This document shows positions 1-10,097 of a stretch of DNA of 64,000 bases, in pieces. Origin of the DNA: Lewinella sp. JB7 (lineage in GTDB: Bacteria; Bacteroidota; Bacteroidia; Chitinophagales; Saprospiraceae). The stretch is taken from assembly GCF_024297185.1 (NCBI RefSeq), contig NZ_JANCTD010000010.1, positions 112,465 to 176,464 of the forward strand, given 5' to 3'. Position 1 is the first letter of the stretch; every line of letters begins with the position of its first letter. Under the pieces are notes generated by a model. The model was not told the DNA's origin. It saw only the letters and a list, made by a program, of their open reading frames with translations, and searched no databases. Made by a program: the position numbers and the translations under genes.

Positions 1-954
1 CACCTGGTGCACTATCAGGATGCGCCGGAGCAAACCGCGGCCAGTAGCGTCGCCGCCGGTATCGTCAATCCCATTACCGGCCGTCGCTTCGTCAAGAGTT
101 GGCGTATTGATGAGCTGCTCCCCGAGGCCCGCGCCCTGTACGGAGAACTAGCCAGCCTGCTCGGGGTGAAATTGTGGCACGATCTGCCCCTCGTCCGGAC
201 CCTCTTCAATCGCGGAGACGAAAACGATTGGTTAGCCCGCTCGGCCGATGCGGGATACGCGACCTACCTGGACGACCACCCCCCGCTCGGTCGGATACCG
301 GACATTACCCAACCGGCCTTCGCTTACGCCGGCGTCCGCCACAGCGCCCGGGTGGACGTTAGTCTGCTCGTATCGACGTTTCGCGATCTTATCGCCGCCG
401 AGAATCGATTGATCGCGCGGGCCGTAGACTACGCCCGGTTACCGCAGGATTATGACCGCATCATCTTCTGCGAAGGCTGGCGCTCGCGCTTCAATCCCTA
501 CTTCGCTTTCCTTCCGTCGGGTGGGAACAAGGGAGAAGTATTGTACGTGACCACGGAGCAAGCGACTCTCGATCGACTGTTCAAGCACCGGGTGTTTCTG
601 GTACCCCAGGCGGAGCACGAATACTGGGTCGGAGCTACGAGCCAAAATAATTTCACGGACGATACACCGACCCCAACCGCCCGTCAGTATCTGACCGACC
701 GTCTGCGGGAAGTGCTTACGGTACCCTTTACGGTAACGGATCACCGCTCGGCAATCCGCCCCACGGTGCGGGACCGCCGCATGGTCATCGGCCGCCATCC
801 CGATCAACCACGGCTGTACATCTTCAACGGACTCGGCACGAAGGGGGCATCCCTGGCCCCATTGGGCAGCCGCTGGCTCCTCGATCTGCTGGAGCACGGG
901 CAAGACCCACCGCCCGAAGTAGACGTAAGGCGGTGGTCCGCGGGAGCCGGCTAA
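1..954 (+). CDS. FAD-dependent oxidoreductase (DAO/MnmC-C-like), 5' end cut off by window
   Basis: The frame is already open at base 1, so the gene starts outside the window and the in-frame GTG at 7 is probably internal. What remains (about 317 codons) is the C-terminal part of a DAO-type flavoenzyme. It has the segment around AAGIVNPITGRRFVKSW that follows the first FAD-binding region in glycine-oxidase/MnmC-C-like proteins. Near the end is SAIRPTVRDRRMVIG followed by the glycine-rich FNGLGTKG, which closes over the flavin. The N-terminal Rossmann GxGxxG is missing because of the window edge. Members oxidise amines or amino acids with FAD; the substrate cannot be read here. The next gene is 263 bp away on the same strand. 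Confidence 0.8.
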   Translation, partial: HLVHYQDAPEQTAASSVAAGIVNPITGRRFVKSWRIDELLPEARALYGELASLLGVKLWHDLPLVRTLFNRGDENDWLARSADAGYATYLDDHPPLGRIPDITQPAFAYAGVRHSARVDVSLLVSTFRDLIAAENRLIARAVDYARLPQDYDRIIFCEGWRSRFNPYFAFLPSGGNKGEVLYVTTEQATLDRLFKHRVFLVPQAEHEYWVGATSQNNFTDDTPTPTARQYLTDRLREVLTVPFTVTDHRSAIRPTVRDRRMVIGRHPDQPRLYIFNGLGTKGASLAPLGSRWLLDLLEHGQDPPPEVDVRRWSAGAG

Positions 955-1217
955 TGCAACGTTCCCGTGAGGACCGGTGTCTTCACCTGATTCCGTGTTT
1001 ACTTTGGCGAGTTTTTGGAGTTTTATCCCCCCGGAAATATTTCCGGTCACATAAACCTAACATTCCAGAACCAATCTTCTCACATTTGAGTTAAACCCCT
1101 ACGGTGTACCGAACGGCTTCGCTGCCGGTGTCACCCGACCTGATTTCAGCGCTTCCCCCTCGGGACACTCGTGGATAGGAACCGCACCTCCGCAAGCCTT
1201 TTCAATACCCTTTCCGT

Positions 1218-2321
1218 ATGACCAACGCTACCACCCCGGCGGGTGGAACGCACGGTACCCTGGCCACCTCCCGGCCTTACGATATCGTCGTGTTCTGTCA
1301 CCTGCGCTGGGACTTTGTCTACCAACGTCCTCAACACATCATCAGTCGACTGGCGCGTCAGCAGCGTGTCTTATTCGTGGAGGAGCCCTGGCACCGGCCG
1401 GACCAGTCGGGGAGCACCCTGCGCTCCGTTGGGGAGGGGCTCGATGTCCTGCAGCCCAATACACACGATATCGACCAAGTGGGCTCCATCGTTGCCGAAT
1501 ACGCCGGACCCGCGGCTTCGGTTGGCTGGTTTTATTCGCCGTCTTTCATCGGAGTACTCCGGGATCTGTCGTTCGACCGCGTGGTGTACGACTGCATGGA
1601 CGAACTGAGTCTGTTCCGGGGAGCCCCGGCGCGGCTGATCGAACAGGAACGGGCCTTGCTTGATCGTGCGGACGTGGTCTTTACCGGAGGCCGTTCGCTT
1701 TACGAAGCAAAAGCGGAACTTCACGATGAAGTACACTGCTTTCCCAGTTCCGTCGATCAGGATCACTTCGCCCGTGCCCTGCAGGGACTTCCGGTGCCTC
1801 CCGACATTGCCGCCCTACCCCGCCCCATCGTCGGCTACTTCGGCGTCATCGACGAGCGTATCGATCTGCCCCTACTGGACGGAACGGCCGAGCGACTTCC
1901 CGACGTGCAGTTCGTAATGATCGGTCCCCTGGCCAAAATTTCGCCCGACGATCTGCCCCGCCGCCCCAATATCCATTACTTGGGCATGCGCGATTACCAG
2001 GAACTGCCCAACTATCTGCAGTGCTTCGACGTGGCCATGATGCCCTTCGCCCTCAACGATGCGACCAAGTTTATCAGTCCGACCAAGACGCTGGAATACA
2101 TGGCGGCCGGACGACCCGTCATTTCCACGGCTATTCGGGACGTGGTGCGTGAGTACGCCGATGTCGTTCCCATCATCGACGGTCCGGCCGCCTTCGCCCG
2201 GGCGATTCGCCGGGCCCTGGACCAGCCCTCCGCCCCCGACTACTCCACTATTCTGACGCAAACATCCTGGGACGCGACAGTGCGCCGGATGGAATCCATC
2301 ATCGTAAAACAACTCGCGTGA
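1218..2321 (+). CDS. GT4-like glycosyltransferase of the cell-surface glycan cluster
   Basis: A 367-aa GT-B fold glycosyltransferase. An N-terminal acceptor half contains WDFVYQRPQHI at about residues 31-41. The C-terminal donor-binding half contains SPTKTLEYMAAGRPVIST, the EX7E-like motif of the GT4/GT1 superfamily. No signal peptide or membrane helix is visible, so it should act at the cytoplasmic face. Its stop overlaps the GTG start of the UDP-galactopyranose mutase by 4 bp, so the two are translationally coupled. That suggests, but does not prove, that it transfers galactofuranose or a sugar next to it. The acceptor is unknown. Confidence 0.85.
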   Translation: MTNATTPAGGTHGTLATSRPYDIVVFCHLRWDFVYQRPQHIISRLARQQRVLFVEEPWHRPDQSGSTLRSVGEGLDVLQPNTHDIDQVGSIVAEYAGPAASVGWFYSPSFIGVLRDLSFDRVVYDCMDELSLFRGAPARLIEQERALLDRADVVFTGGRSLYEAKAELHDEVHCFPSSVDQDHFARALQGLPVPPDIAALPRPIVGYFGVIDERIDLPLLDGTAERLPDVQFVMIGPLAKISPDDLPRRPNIHYLGMRDYQELPNYLQCFDVAMMPFALNDATKFISPTKTLEYMAAGRPVISTAIRDVVREYADVVPIIDGPAAFARAIRRALDQPSAPDYSTILTQTSWDATVRRMESIIVKQLA

Positions 2322-3481
2322 AATACTCAGACATTGTCATCATCGGCGCCGGCATTTCCGGTGCCGTCCTGGCCGAGCGCTACGCCTCCCGCGGCAAACG
2401 GGTAACCATCATCGAAAAACGGGACCACATTGCCGGCAATTGCTACGACTACGTCGACGACAACGGCATCCTGGTTTCGAAGTACGGCGCCCATCTTTTC
2501 CACACCAACTATGAGGATGTATGGGCTTACGTTAACCGCTTCGCCGACTGGTATCCCTGGGAGCATAAGGTCCTGGCCAAGGTCGACGACAAACTCGTCC
2601 CCATTCCGGTAAATATTACGACGGTCAATACACTATACGGACTGTCGATCAGCAACGAAACCGAAATGCGGGCCTGGCTGGAGGACGCGCGGGTTGATAT
2701 CCCCGACGCCGCCAACGGTCGCGATGCCGTGTTGCACAAGGTCGGAGAAGACCTGTACGAAAAGATGTTCCGCCACTACACCAAGAAACAGTGGGATAAA
2801 TACCCCGAAGAGCTCGACGCCTCGGTGCTTAACCGTATCCCGGTACGGACTAACTTTGACGACCGGTACTTCAGCGACCGGTACCAGGCGCTCCCCCGGG
2901 GGGGCTACACCCGCCTTTTCGCCGCTCTGCTCGACCACCCGAACATTACCGTGCGGCTGAATACGGACTACTTCGACGTGAAGGATGAGATCGGCCGCCC
3001 CGAAAAATTATTCTATACGGGACCCATCGATCGCTTCTTCGAGTTTAAGCACAGCCTCAACGAAAAGCTGGAGTATCGGTCTATCAACTTCGTATCCGAA
3101 ACCGTTGACCGGGAACAGTTTCAGGAAAATTCCGTGATCAACTATCCGGGACGGGAAGTTGACTACACCCGCATCGTCGAGTACCGCCACTTCGGAAACC
3201 AGACGGGACCACAGGTGACCACCATCGTTAAGGAGTACACCACCGATGAGGGGGATCCTTACTACCCGGTACCTAATGCTCGCAATCAGGAGATTTACGA
3301 GCGATACCGGCGGGAAGCGGAGGCGCTGCAGGACGTATACTTCGTCGGTCGCCTCGCCAACTACAAGTACTTCAATATGGACCAGGCCTTCAAGGCAGCC
3401 CTGGACCTGTTCTCCGAACTCGAGCCTACGCCGGCTACTGCCGCGCCGGCGACTATGCGAGCAAAGGCCGTCGCCGGGTGA
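2318..3481 (+). CDS. glf: UDP-galactopyranose mutase
   Basis: 387 aa, the normal length for bacterial Glf. The N-terminus carries the FAD Rossmann motif IIGAGISGAVLAE, then EKRDHIAGNCYDY and the KYGAHLFHTNYEDVW segment typical of the family. The C-terminal VGRLANYKYFNMDQAF closes the FAD site. The enzyme interconverts UDP-galactopyranose and UDP-galactofuranose using reduced FAD, supplying galactofuranose for surface polysaccharide. The GTG start overlaps the upstream glycosyltransferase stop (GTGA), and the stop overlaps the next start in the same way, so three genes are expressed as one translational unit. Confidence 0.96.
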   Translation: MKYSDIVIIGAGISGAVLAERYASRGKRVTIIEKRDHIAGNCYDYVDDNGILVSKYGAHLFHTNYEDVWAYVNRFADWYPWEHKVLAKVDDKLVPIPVNITTVNTLYGLSISNETEMRAWLEDARVDIPDAANGRDAVLHKVGEDLYEKMFRHYTKKQWDKYPEELDASVLNRIPVRTNFDDRYFSDRYQALPRGGYTRLFAALLDHPNITVRLNTDYFDVKDEIGRPEKLFYTGPIDRFFEFKHSLNEKLEYRSINFVSETVDREQFQENSVINYPGREVDYTRIVEYRHFGNQTGPQVTTIVKEYTTDEGDPYYPVPNARNQEIYERYRREAEALQDVYFVGRLANYKYFNMDQAFKAALDLFSELEPTPATAAPATMRAKAVAG

Positions 3482-4611
3482 ATCCCTTTCGCTCCTTCCT
3501 CATGGGTGGTTTTGAGTGTGCCGACCACGTCAACCGCTCCGGGGACCGTATCAATTTATTGCGGGAGACCCAGCATGACCTCCGGGCCGAGGCGGACTAC
3601 GCCCTGCTCACCCGCTTGTCGATGCACACCGTGCGCGAGGGTATCTGCTGGTCGGCGGTCGAGGTTCGCCCTTACGAATTTGACTTTTCGGAGGTAGGAA
3701 ACCGCATCCGGGCGGCCCACCGTCAGGGTATTCAGATCATTTGGGACCTGTGCCACTTTGGCTACCCCGATGATCTGATGCCCACCCATCCGCGCTTCGT
3801 GGACCGCTTCACGGCCCTCTGTCGGGCCTTCGCTCAGTACCACCGCAAATTGGTGAACGATACCCTTTTCGTAGTACCCATTAACGAGATCAGCTTTTTG
3901 TCGTGGCACTCCGGCGACATGCGCGGCACGGTACCCTTCGCCACCCATTCGGGGTGGGACATCAAGTGGCACCTGTGCCGGGCGGCCATTGCCGCAATCC
4001 GGGTCTTGCGGGAGACCGACCCCACCTGTCGGATACTCACCGTCGAACCCCTCATTCGGGTACACCCCACCGAGCATTCCAGTCCGGCCCACGTTGCCAA
4101 CCTCAACAACGATCAGTTTCAGGCCATGGACATCATCGCCGGTCGTATGTGCCCCGACCTTGGAGGGAAGGAAGAATACCTCGACATCCTGGGGTTCAAT
4201 TATTACTACAACGGCCAGTGGGAAGATGGGGTGGTCCCCCTACCCTGGCCGGAAACGATTCCCCGCCGGGTTCCCCTCTACGAAATGCTGCTCCACGCAC
4301 ACCAACGCTACCACCGCCCCTTTTTCCTATCGGAAACCGGCCACTTCGGTGACGATCGGCCGCGGTGGCTAACGGAAATTGCGGGCGACATTGAGCGGGT
4401 CGTGGAGCGGACGGATCAATTCTGGGGAGTGTGCATCTATCCGGTCGTGGACCGACCCGACTGGGACGATCTGACCAGCTATTCCAACTGCGGACTATTC
4501 GATCTGAACGAACGGGGGGATCGCATTCCCCATCACCCCACGCTGCAGGCGTACGAGATGCTTTACCAATCGGTGTCGGACCTGGTTACTGACCCGACAA
4601 CGCACCGTTGA
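3478..4611 (+). CDS. GH1-like glycoside hydrolase in the glf cluster
   Basis: 377 aa with a (beta/alpha)8 glycosidase look. GH1-like hallmarks are the N-terminal MGGFECADH, the strand-4 acid/base region VVPINEISF (Asn-Glu) and the strand-7 nucleophile region FFLSETGHFG (Glu). It is shorter than canonical GH1 beta-glucosidases (about 450 aa). There is no signal peptide, so it is probably cytoplasmic. The GTG start overlaps the glf stop by 4 bp. Its 3' end overlaps the convergent gene at 4586-6244 by 26 bp. A role in trimming or making the Gal-f glycan is inference; a relative without hydrolase activity is possible. Confidence 0.8.
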   Translation: MNPFRSFLMGGFECADHVNRSGDRINLLRETQHDLRAEADYALLTRLSMHTVREGICWSAVEVRPYEFDFSEVGNRIRAAHRQGIQIIWDLCHFGYPDDLMPTHPRFVDRFTALCRAFAQYHRKLVNDTLFVVPINEISFLSWHSGDMRGTVPFATHSGWDIKWHLCRAAIAAIRVLRETDPTCRILTVEPLIRVHPTEHSSPAHVANLNNDQFQAMDIIAGRMCPDLGGKEEYLDILGFNYYYNGQWEDGVVPLPWPETIPRRVPLYEMLLHAHQRYHRPFFLSETGHFGDDRPRWLTEIAGDIERVVERTDQFWGVCIYPVVDRPDWDDLTSYSNCGLFDLNERGDRIPHHPTLQAYEMLYQSVSDLVTDPTTHR

Positions 4612-6244
4612 GCATATGCAACAGGGAACTTTCCTTATAGCGAGCGATGATCTGGCGCTGATTATCGTTCCACGACTCTCCGAGACTTACCGGGAGTAAG
4701 TTCAGGGACTGGAAGGCAGCCAGCCGGTCCTGGGGATAGTCCTGGTAGAGATTATCGTAGTGCGTTTTCAGGTTGCCCAGTAGTCGCTGGTACTTCGTAC
4801 GGATGTCCCGTAGTTCGCTGCGGATAGACTGCATCCGCACTTCCTGCTGGTCGAGGAAGTCGAGGGAGGCGGCATTCAGATCGGGAAAGTCCTGAACGAT
4901 GGCGTCGTAGGAGGCGGTGTAGTTGATCGTGTTATCGGCGATGAACTCCTTACGGGGGCGGTCGGTGATGTCGTCGAGAAGCTGCCACTGTACTTTCTCC
5001 AACTCACCCATCAGGGTGCGGGCAACGAGGATGTCCTGGTTGATCTTATTCTGGAGATCGAGATCCTGTCCCATGAATTGCTGGAGAATGGAGATGTACT
5101 GCTGGAACTGCTTGTTCTTCGTGGAGAGCTCCTCGATCCTACGCAGTACCTCCTCATCCTCGATCGCTTCGAGTTTGATTTTCGTGCCACGGTCGTCGCG
5201 GAAGTAGTGAGTACCGTTCAGTTCCATTATGTTCTGGGTACGTCCGCGGCTATCGGCGAGTGACATCCCCCCGGAAAAGGCATTACCCATCAAACCGATG
5301 AGGGTAGAGAATTTACCGCCGAGTAAGAGGTTGTCGACGGTCAGCGCGATCTCCTCGAAATTGAATTGACTGATGTCGCGGCGGACCTGGGTAAGTTCGG
5401 CGCGCTCGGCCGCGTCCGCTTTTTCGAGCAGCTGGTTGAAGTACTGCTGAAATTCCGGCGAGCCGAAGGGGTTGTAGCCCTGAGTCTTCAGCCGCGCCAG
5501 ACCGGCGCTTTCTTCCCGGCCGATCAGTTCCCGCAACACCTTGTGGTAACTCTCGATCCGTTTCAGCTCTTCGGTGTAACCGGCGCGCAGGGTGGCGTAG
5601 CGGTCGGGTTTTGAGCTCAACTGACTGTCGTACTGTTGTTGGTTCCGAATATTGTCGATGCCGTAGGGCGTGTAGGGAATGATCTCGGCCCGGGAAAGAA
5701 TGAAAAAGCCGGCCATCGATTCGAAGGTGACCACTACCTCATCTACTCCGATCGTTTGGCTCAGATAGTAGATCTGACGGTAAGTGTCCGCGCCGCCGAA
5801 GTGATACACAGCCCGGGCGGCCTCCACTTCCTTGCCGCCGGATACCGGTAGGATGGTGATGCTGCCCTTCAGTTTCGGATTGTCGACGAAGATGCTCGTA
5901 TCCGCCGACCCGATCAGCCGTACGTAAAGAATCACCTGCCCAATATTCTCGGCGGGTACCCGTAGAATAGACGTCCCTTCGATGGTAGTGGTGTACGCAC
6001 CGTCCTGCAGTCCGTACACGCTGTCGATGCGGGTACCGTGGCGGAAGTTGACCAAGCGGGGGGAGGGTTGCCGGACGTCGATCACCACCTTACCGGCTTC
6101 ATTGAACGTTTTGTTTTGCGCCTGCAGGCCCGGTAGGCCCAGTAGTAGAAGAATGGGAATAAATACCAGTTTACCGAACGATCGTGCAATGACTGGACGG
6201 AAAGGAAGTAGTGATGTGTGGGTGAAGTAGTTGTTGCTGAACAT
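4586..6244 (-). CDS. secreted coiled-coil protein of unknown family
   Basis: 552 aa, not recognised. A basic N-terminus is followed by a hydrophobic run (about residues 28-41) ending LQAQ, which fits a Sec signal peptide. A beta-rich segment follows (about 45-190). The rest is mostly charged helix with heptad-like stretches (about 330-510), including RRIEELSTKNKQFQQYISIL. It is therefore probably periplasmic or surface exposed with a coiled-coil half. It stands alone: convergent with the GH1-like gene by a 26-bp overlap and 187 bp from the symporter gene. No catalytic motif is visible, and no function is proposed. Confidence 0.75.
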   Translation of the reverse strand: MFSNNYFTHTSLLPFRPVIARSFGKLVFIPILLLLGLPGLQAQNKTFNEAGKVVIDVRQPSPRLVNFRHGTRIDSVYGLQDGAYTTTIEGTSILRVPAENIGQVILYVRLIGSADTSIFVDNPKLKGSITILPVSGGKEVEAARAVYHFGGADTYRQIYYLSQTIGVDEVVVTFESMAGFFILSRAEIIPYTPYGIDNIRNQQQYDSQLSSKPDRYATLRAGYTEELKRIESYHKVLRELIGREESAGLARLKTQGYNPFGSPEFQQYFNQLLEKADAAERAELTQVRRDISQFNFEEIALTVDNLLLGGKFSTLIGLMGNAFSGGMSLADSRGRTQNIMELNGTHYFRDDRGTKIKLEAIEDEEVLRRIEELSTKNKQFQQYISILQQFMGQDLDLQNKINQDILVARTLMGELEKVQWQLLDDITDRPRKEFIADNTINYTASYDAIVQDFPDLNAASLDFLDQQEVRMQSIRSELRDIRTKYQRLLGNLKTHYDNLYQDYPQDRLAAFQSLNLLPVSLGESWNDNQRQIIARYKESSLLHMLNGALSGQ

Positions 6245-6431
6245 AGATGATGGTGTGCCTGATCGTTTGTTGGCCGATCGGTTACGCGGTGAGTATAGCC
6301 GCCTCGGCGCAGCGAAAACGATGCATTTGACGCGGGATTGTCCGGAACGGAGGTCCCTTAACCGGACGACAACATAATTTAAGGGATTCCCGGATTAGAT
6401 CGGTTCCCCAACGATTTTTCCGCCGGATCAC

Positions 6432-7853
6432 TCAGTTTGTTTGCGCCGCTTCCTCCTCTCCTTCGTCGAGCAAGCCGATGCCCACCGCTACCAGGGCCAG
6501 CAACACGAGGAGCAGCAGATCAAGGCGTAAGCCCAGCAGATGCTCGGGAATCCATCCGAACAGGGAACCGACGAATACGAGAATACCGGCCAGCGTGACG
6601 AGGGGTAACAGCCGGCTCCCCGCGCCGCGCCGCCCGAAAACGGCCACGAAGATCAGCGGAGCCAGTAAGGAGGTCCCCGCGAAACTGGTCCGGGCCAACA
6701 GCGCCAGTTGGTCGCTGCTCACGACACTAAAGGCCAGGGCAATGAGGGCGAATACACCGATCCCGATCTTGGTGATGCGGGTCAGGCGGCGGTCATCCTG
6801 AATGTTCAGGATGGAACGCAACTCGGTACCGAGGGCGAATATCTGAGAATCGGCGGTGCTGATCGCCGCGGCCAGTAATCCGATGAGCACGAAGGCCGCC
6901 AGGGTCGCGGGTTGGTCGTGAATGAGTGCCTGGGTAAGAAACTCAAAAGCCGTAAGCTCGGGGTACCGTAGGGATCCGTACAGGCCGATGAAGGCTGTAG
7001 GTAGAATAACGAGAATGGCGAAGGTGCCCACCCCGACGGCCATGCGGTACATGGAGCGGTTATCGCGCATAATGGCCAGTCGGATGCTGACCTGCGGCTG
7101 GGTGAAGGGGATCAGCAGAATCGCGACCATGGAGCCGATAAGAAACTGGGGCGTAAACAGTCCCCGCGGTCCGGGCACGCTCGCCAGCGCCGGTTGGCGT
7201 TCGATGAGGCTGGCGTAACCCGCCTCCAGGCCACCTACCTCGCGAACGCAACTGATCCCGACGATCCAGATCACCACGAGGAGTACGAGGCCCTGAATGG
7301 CGTCGTTGTACACGATGGCTTTGAGCCCCCCGAGCTCGCTGTACAGCAACATGACCGCGACCATGAGCACCGACCAGCCCCACCCCGGAAGCAGGTCCGG
7401 AAAGGCGTGGGCCACGAAATCCGATACTCCCTTAATCTGGATGGCTACATACGGAATGAGGAAAACGAATACGCCGAAGAAGGCTACCCCGCCCGCCAGC
7501 CGGTTGCCGTACCGTTGGTTGAGAAAGCCGGCCATCCCCCAGAACCCCTGTTTGAGGGCCACCTTCCGGAAGTGGTAGCCGATCCAGATCACGCCGAAGA
7601 TCAGGGCCATGTCGCTCACGGCCAGAAAGTGCCAGGCCCCAATCCCGTGCACCCGAAACAAATCCGGCATCCCGAGGAGGGTAAACGTACTGAACAGCGT
7701 GGCGGCGAAGGTGAACAGTCCCAGCACGGTCGGCAGACTCCCCCCGGCCAGGAAGTAATCCTTGCTGTTGGTGCGCAGTCGACGTTGCCATACGGATACG
7801 CCGATCAGGAGCGCGAGGTAAATACATCCGACGATGAGGAGTGACTGCAGCAT
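6432..7853 (-). CDS. sodium:solute symporter (SSS family)
   Basis: 473 aa, almost entirely membrane helices (about 13), as expected of the SSS/SLC5 family. The N-terminal LRTNSKDYFLAGGSLP matches the conserved stretch after the first helix. It would import a small solute with Na+ across the inner membrane. It is the last gene of a leftward operon with a DUF3311-like small protein, SDR, Gfo/Idh/MocA dehydrogenase, isomerase and GH88-like hydrolase. The likely cargo is therefore the mono- or oligosaccharide released by that hydrolase. The substrate assignment is inference from context. Confidence 0.9.
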   Translation of the reverse strand: MLQSLLIVGCIYLALLIGVSVWQRRLRTNSKDYFLAGGSLPTVLGLFTFAATLFSTFTLLGMPDLFRVHGIGAWHFLAVSDMALIFGVIWIGYHFRKVALKQGFWGMAGFLNQRYGNRLAGGVAFFGVFVFLIPYVAIQIKGVSDFVAHAFPDLLPGWGWSVLMVAVMLLYSELGGLKAIVYNDAIQGLVLLVVIWIVGISCVREVGGLEAGYASLIERQPALASVPGPRGLFTPQFLIGSMVAILLIPFTQPQVSIRLAIMRDNRSMYRMAVGVGTFAILVILPTAFIGLYGSLRYPELTAFEFLTQALIHDQPATLAAFVLIGLLAAAISTADSQIFALGTELRSILNIQDDRRLTRITKIGIGVFALIALAFSVVSSDQLALLARTSFAGTSLLAPLIFVAVFGRRGAGSRLLPLVTLAGILVFVGSLFGWIPEHLLGLRLDLLLLVLLALVAVGIGLLDEGEEEAAQTN

Positions 7854-7859
7854 GATCGA

Positions 7860-8084
7860 TTAGCGTGAAGTATTGCCCGGGTGGACGAGGGTGGCTACGT
7901 AAGTAATGACCACCATAAGCACGCAGAGCGCGATGCCCGTCCAGAGCGCGTAGGGCAGCCCCAGGAGCAGGGGGGCGTGTTGCCCGGCGGGAATGAATAG
8001 CGGGGAGAAGGCGAGACACAGGATGACCACCGCCAGCGTACAGCAAATCCTCCACGCGGTATGGTTGTTTCTTTGGCTTTCCAT
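7860..8084 (-). CDS. small two-helix membrane protein, DUF3311-like symporter partner
   Basis: 74 aa with two predicted helices (about residues 10-28 and 40-66) joined by a loop containing LLGLPYALW, the GLPf-w signature I associate with DUF3311. DUF3311 proteins are habitually encoded next to SSS transporters; here the gap to the symporter is 6 bp. It is probably a subunit or assembly partner of the transporter in the inner membrane. Family identity rests on a short motif plus position. Confidence 0.75.
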   Translation of the reverse strand: MESQRNNHTAWRICCTLAVVILCLAFSPLFIPAGQHAPLLLGLPYALWTGIALCVLMVVITYVATLVHPGNTSR

Positions 8085-8096
8085 GGTCGGTAGACT

Positions 8097-8882
8097 TTAC
8101 AATCTGGATACGGTGAGCCCCCCGTCGATCATGATGACCTGTCCGGTGGAATAGGCGAACGCGCCATCAACCAGCGCCTTTACGGCCCGCCCCACGTCCT
8201 CCGGATATCCCCAGCGGGGCTGCAGCATTAGTCCTTCGGCGATTAGTTTGTCGTATTTCTCGGCCACCGCGCTGGTCATGTCGGTGCGGATAATGCCGGG
8301 CCGCAACTCGTACACCGGAATGCCCTCGGGCGCCAGTCGGGTGGCGAAGAGCTGGGTCATCATGCCCAGGCCGGCCTTGGAGATGCAGTACTGGCCACGA
8401 TTGATGCTGGCTACGGTGGCGGAGATGGATCCGACGTTGATGATGTAGGCCGTGAAGGTGTCGTCGGACTGGCGGTCGGCCACCATGCGGCGCGCGATGG
8501 CCTGGGTCAGAAAGAAGGTGCCCTGAAGATTGATGCCGACCACCCGTTCGTAGCTCTCCTCGCTCACCTCGAGCAGATCGGAGCGCTCCCGGGGTGCCAC
8601 CCCGGCGTTATTGATCAGCACGTTCAGGTACCCGAAGCGGGCATACACTTCGTCCACCATGCGGTGGCGGTCCGCGGAATCCCCGATGTCTCCCGCCACG
8701 TAGATGACATCTTGTCTGCTCGAGGATCGTAACTCGGTAAGGAGTTCGGCAACCGCGGCTTCCGGGCGCACGCCGTTGAAGGCTACCGCGTAACCGGCGT
8801 CGATGAGGGCCTGAACGACCCCCAGTCCGATCCCCCGGCTGCCTCCGGTAACGAAGGCCGTCGGGGTGTTCGTCGCGGCCAT
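8097..8882 (-). CDS. short-chain dehydrogenase/reductase
   Basis: 261-aa classical SDR. It has the N-terminal cofactor motif VTGGSRGIGLGV (TGxxxGxG), NNAG at about residues 90-93, the catalytic Ser of the IINVGSIS strand, YCISKAG (YxxxK) and the C-terminal RPGIIRTDMT. NAD(P)-dependent oxidoreduction of a sugar or sugar acid is likely from the operon. Names such as 3-ketoacyl-ACP reductase given automatically to such proteins are not supported here. Its start overlaps the stop of the Gfo/Idh/MocA gene by one base, so they are coupled. Confidence 0.92.
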   Translation of the reverse strand: MAATNTPTAFVTGGSRGIGLGVVQALIDAGYAVAFNGVRPEAAVAELLTELRSSSRQDVIYVAGDIGDSADRHRMVDEVYARFGYLNVLINNAGVAPRERSDLLEVSEESYERVVGINLQGTFFLTQAIARRMVADRQSDDTFTAYIINVGSISATVASINRGQYCISKAGLGMMTQLFATRLAPEGIPVYELRPGIIRTDMTSAVAEKYDKLIAEGLMLQPRWGYPEDVGRAVKALVDGAFAYSTGQVIMIDGGLTVSRL

Positions 8883-10075
8883 CAGGCTTCGAGGTCTTCG
8901 ACGGTGAGCATACAGCGCTGCTCCCAGCTGCGCAGCCCGAGTTCCGCCAACTGTACGCCCTTGGCTCCTTCGAGGAGGTCATTCGGAAAGGGCGTATCCA
9001 GGACCACGTGTTGTAAGAATAATTCCCACTGCACCTTGAAGGCGTTGTCGTAGGCTTCCTGTTCGGGTACGCGCGACCAGTCTCCGTAAAAGTCGATGGG
9101 CTGAGGGACATCCGGATTCCAGACCGGCTTGGGAGTGTTGCCGTAGTGCTGCACGTGACATTCGCGTAGTCCGGCAACGGCGGAACCGCGGGAGCCATCT
9201 ACCTGAATGGTCAGCAGATCGTCCCGGCGCACGCGGGTCACCCAGCTGGAATTGAACTGGGCCACTACCCCGCCGGCGAGCTCGAACACCGCATAGGCCG
9301 CGTCGTCGGCCGTGGCCCGGTAAGCTTTACCCCGCTCGTCGATGCGTTCGGGAATGTGGGTGGCCCCGAGGCAGAATACACTCTCCACCTTCCCGAAAAG
9401 ATTGTCGAGCACGTAGCGCCAGTGGCACAGCATATCGACCATGATGCCCCCGTCGTCCTCTTTACGGTAATTCCAACTGGGTCGTTGGGCCGGGATCGAG
9501 CTTCCCTCGAATACCCAGTAGCCGAAGTCGCCCCGGACGCTGAGGATATCCCCGAAAAAATCCGCTTCCATCAGCCGTTTGAGCTTACGCAGTCCCGGGA
9601 GCCAGAGCTTATCCTGTACCACGCCGTGTTTTACTCCGGCCGCCCTGGCCAGTCGGTACAGGTCGAGTGCCTCCTCGGTGGTGGTGCCCGTAGGTTTCTC
9701 GCAGTATATATGTTTGCCGGCCGCAATGGCCCGCTTCACGGCGGCATACCGGCGGCCGGTGATCTGCGCGTCGAAGTAGATTTGGTAGAAGTCGTCGGCC
9801 AGGGCTTCCTCCAGATCCGTCGTCATCCGGTCGATTCCGGTACGTTCGCAGAGCGCCGCCAGTTTGGTGGCGTTGCGGCCGACCAGGATGGGTTCGGGGT
9901 AGATCGTGCTTCCGTCGGGGAGGGCTACCCCACCCTGTTCGCGTATGGCGACGATGGAACGCAGCAGGTGTTGGTTCGTACCCATCCGGCCCGTTACCCC
10001 GTTCATGATGATGCCGAGCGTATGGCGGTCGGGGGGTGCGGAGGTCGGGGAAGTTTGGGGTGTTGTTTGGTGCAT
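8882..10075 (-). CDS. Gfo/Idh/MocA family dehydrogenase
   Basis: About 397 aa. An N-terminal Rossmann half contains [13 protein letters not shown] and, further on, the family's EKP motif in [17 protein letters not shown]-terminal alpha/beta substrate domain follows, with [14 protein letters not shown] place the start at the ATG at 10075, 22 bp after the upstream gene. The longer ATG at 10144 would run 47 bp into that gene and add a non-family leader. Members use NAD(P)H on sugars, inositols or sugar acids. With the neighbouring SDR and isomerase it probably forms an oxidise-isomerise-reduce route for a sugar or uronate. Confidence 0.9.
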   Translation of the reverse strand: MHQTTPQTSPTSAPPDRHTLGIIMNGVTGRMGTNQHLLRSIVAIREQGGVALPDGSTIYPEPILVGRNATKLAALCERTGIDRMTTDLEEALADDFYQIYFDAQITGRRYAAVKRAIAAGKHIYCEKPTGTTTEEALDLYRLARAAGVKHGVVQDKLWLPGLRKLKRLMEADFFGDILSVRGDFGYWVFEGSSIPAQRPSWNYRKEDDGGIMVDMLCHWRYVLDNLFGKVESVFCLGATHIPERIDERGKAYRATADDAAYAVFELAGGVVAQFNSSWVTRVRRDDLLTIQVDGSRGSAVAGLRECHVQHYGNTPKPVWNPDVPQPIDFYGDWSRVPEQEAYDNAFKVQWELFLQHVVLDTPFPNDLLEGAKGVQLAELGLRSWEQRCMLTVEDLEA

Positions 10076-10097
10076 GATTATTAGTAATGGGATGTGG

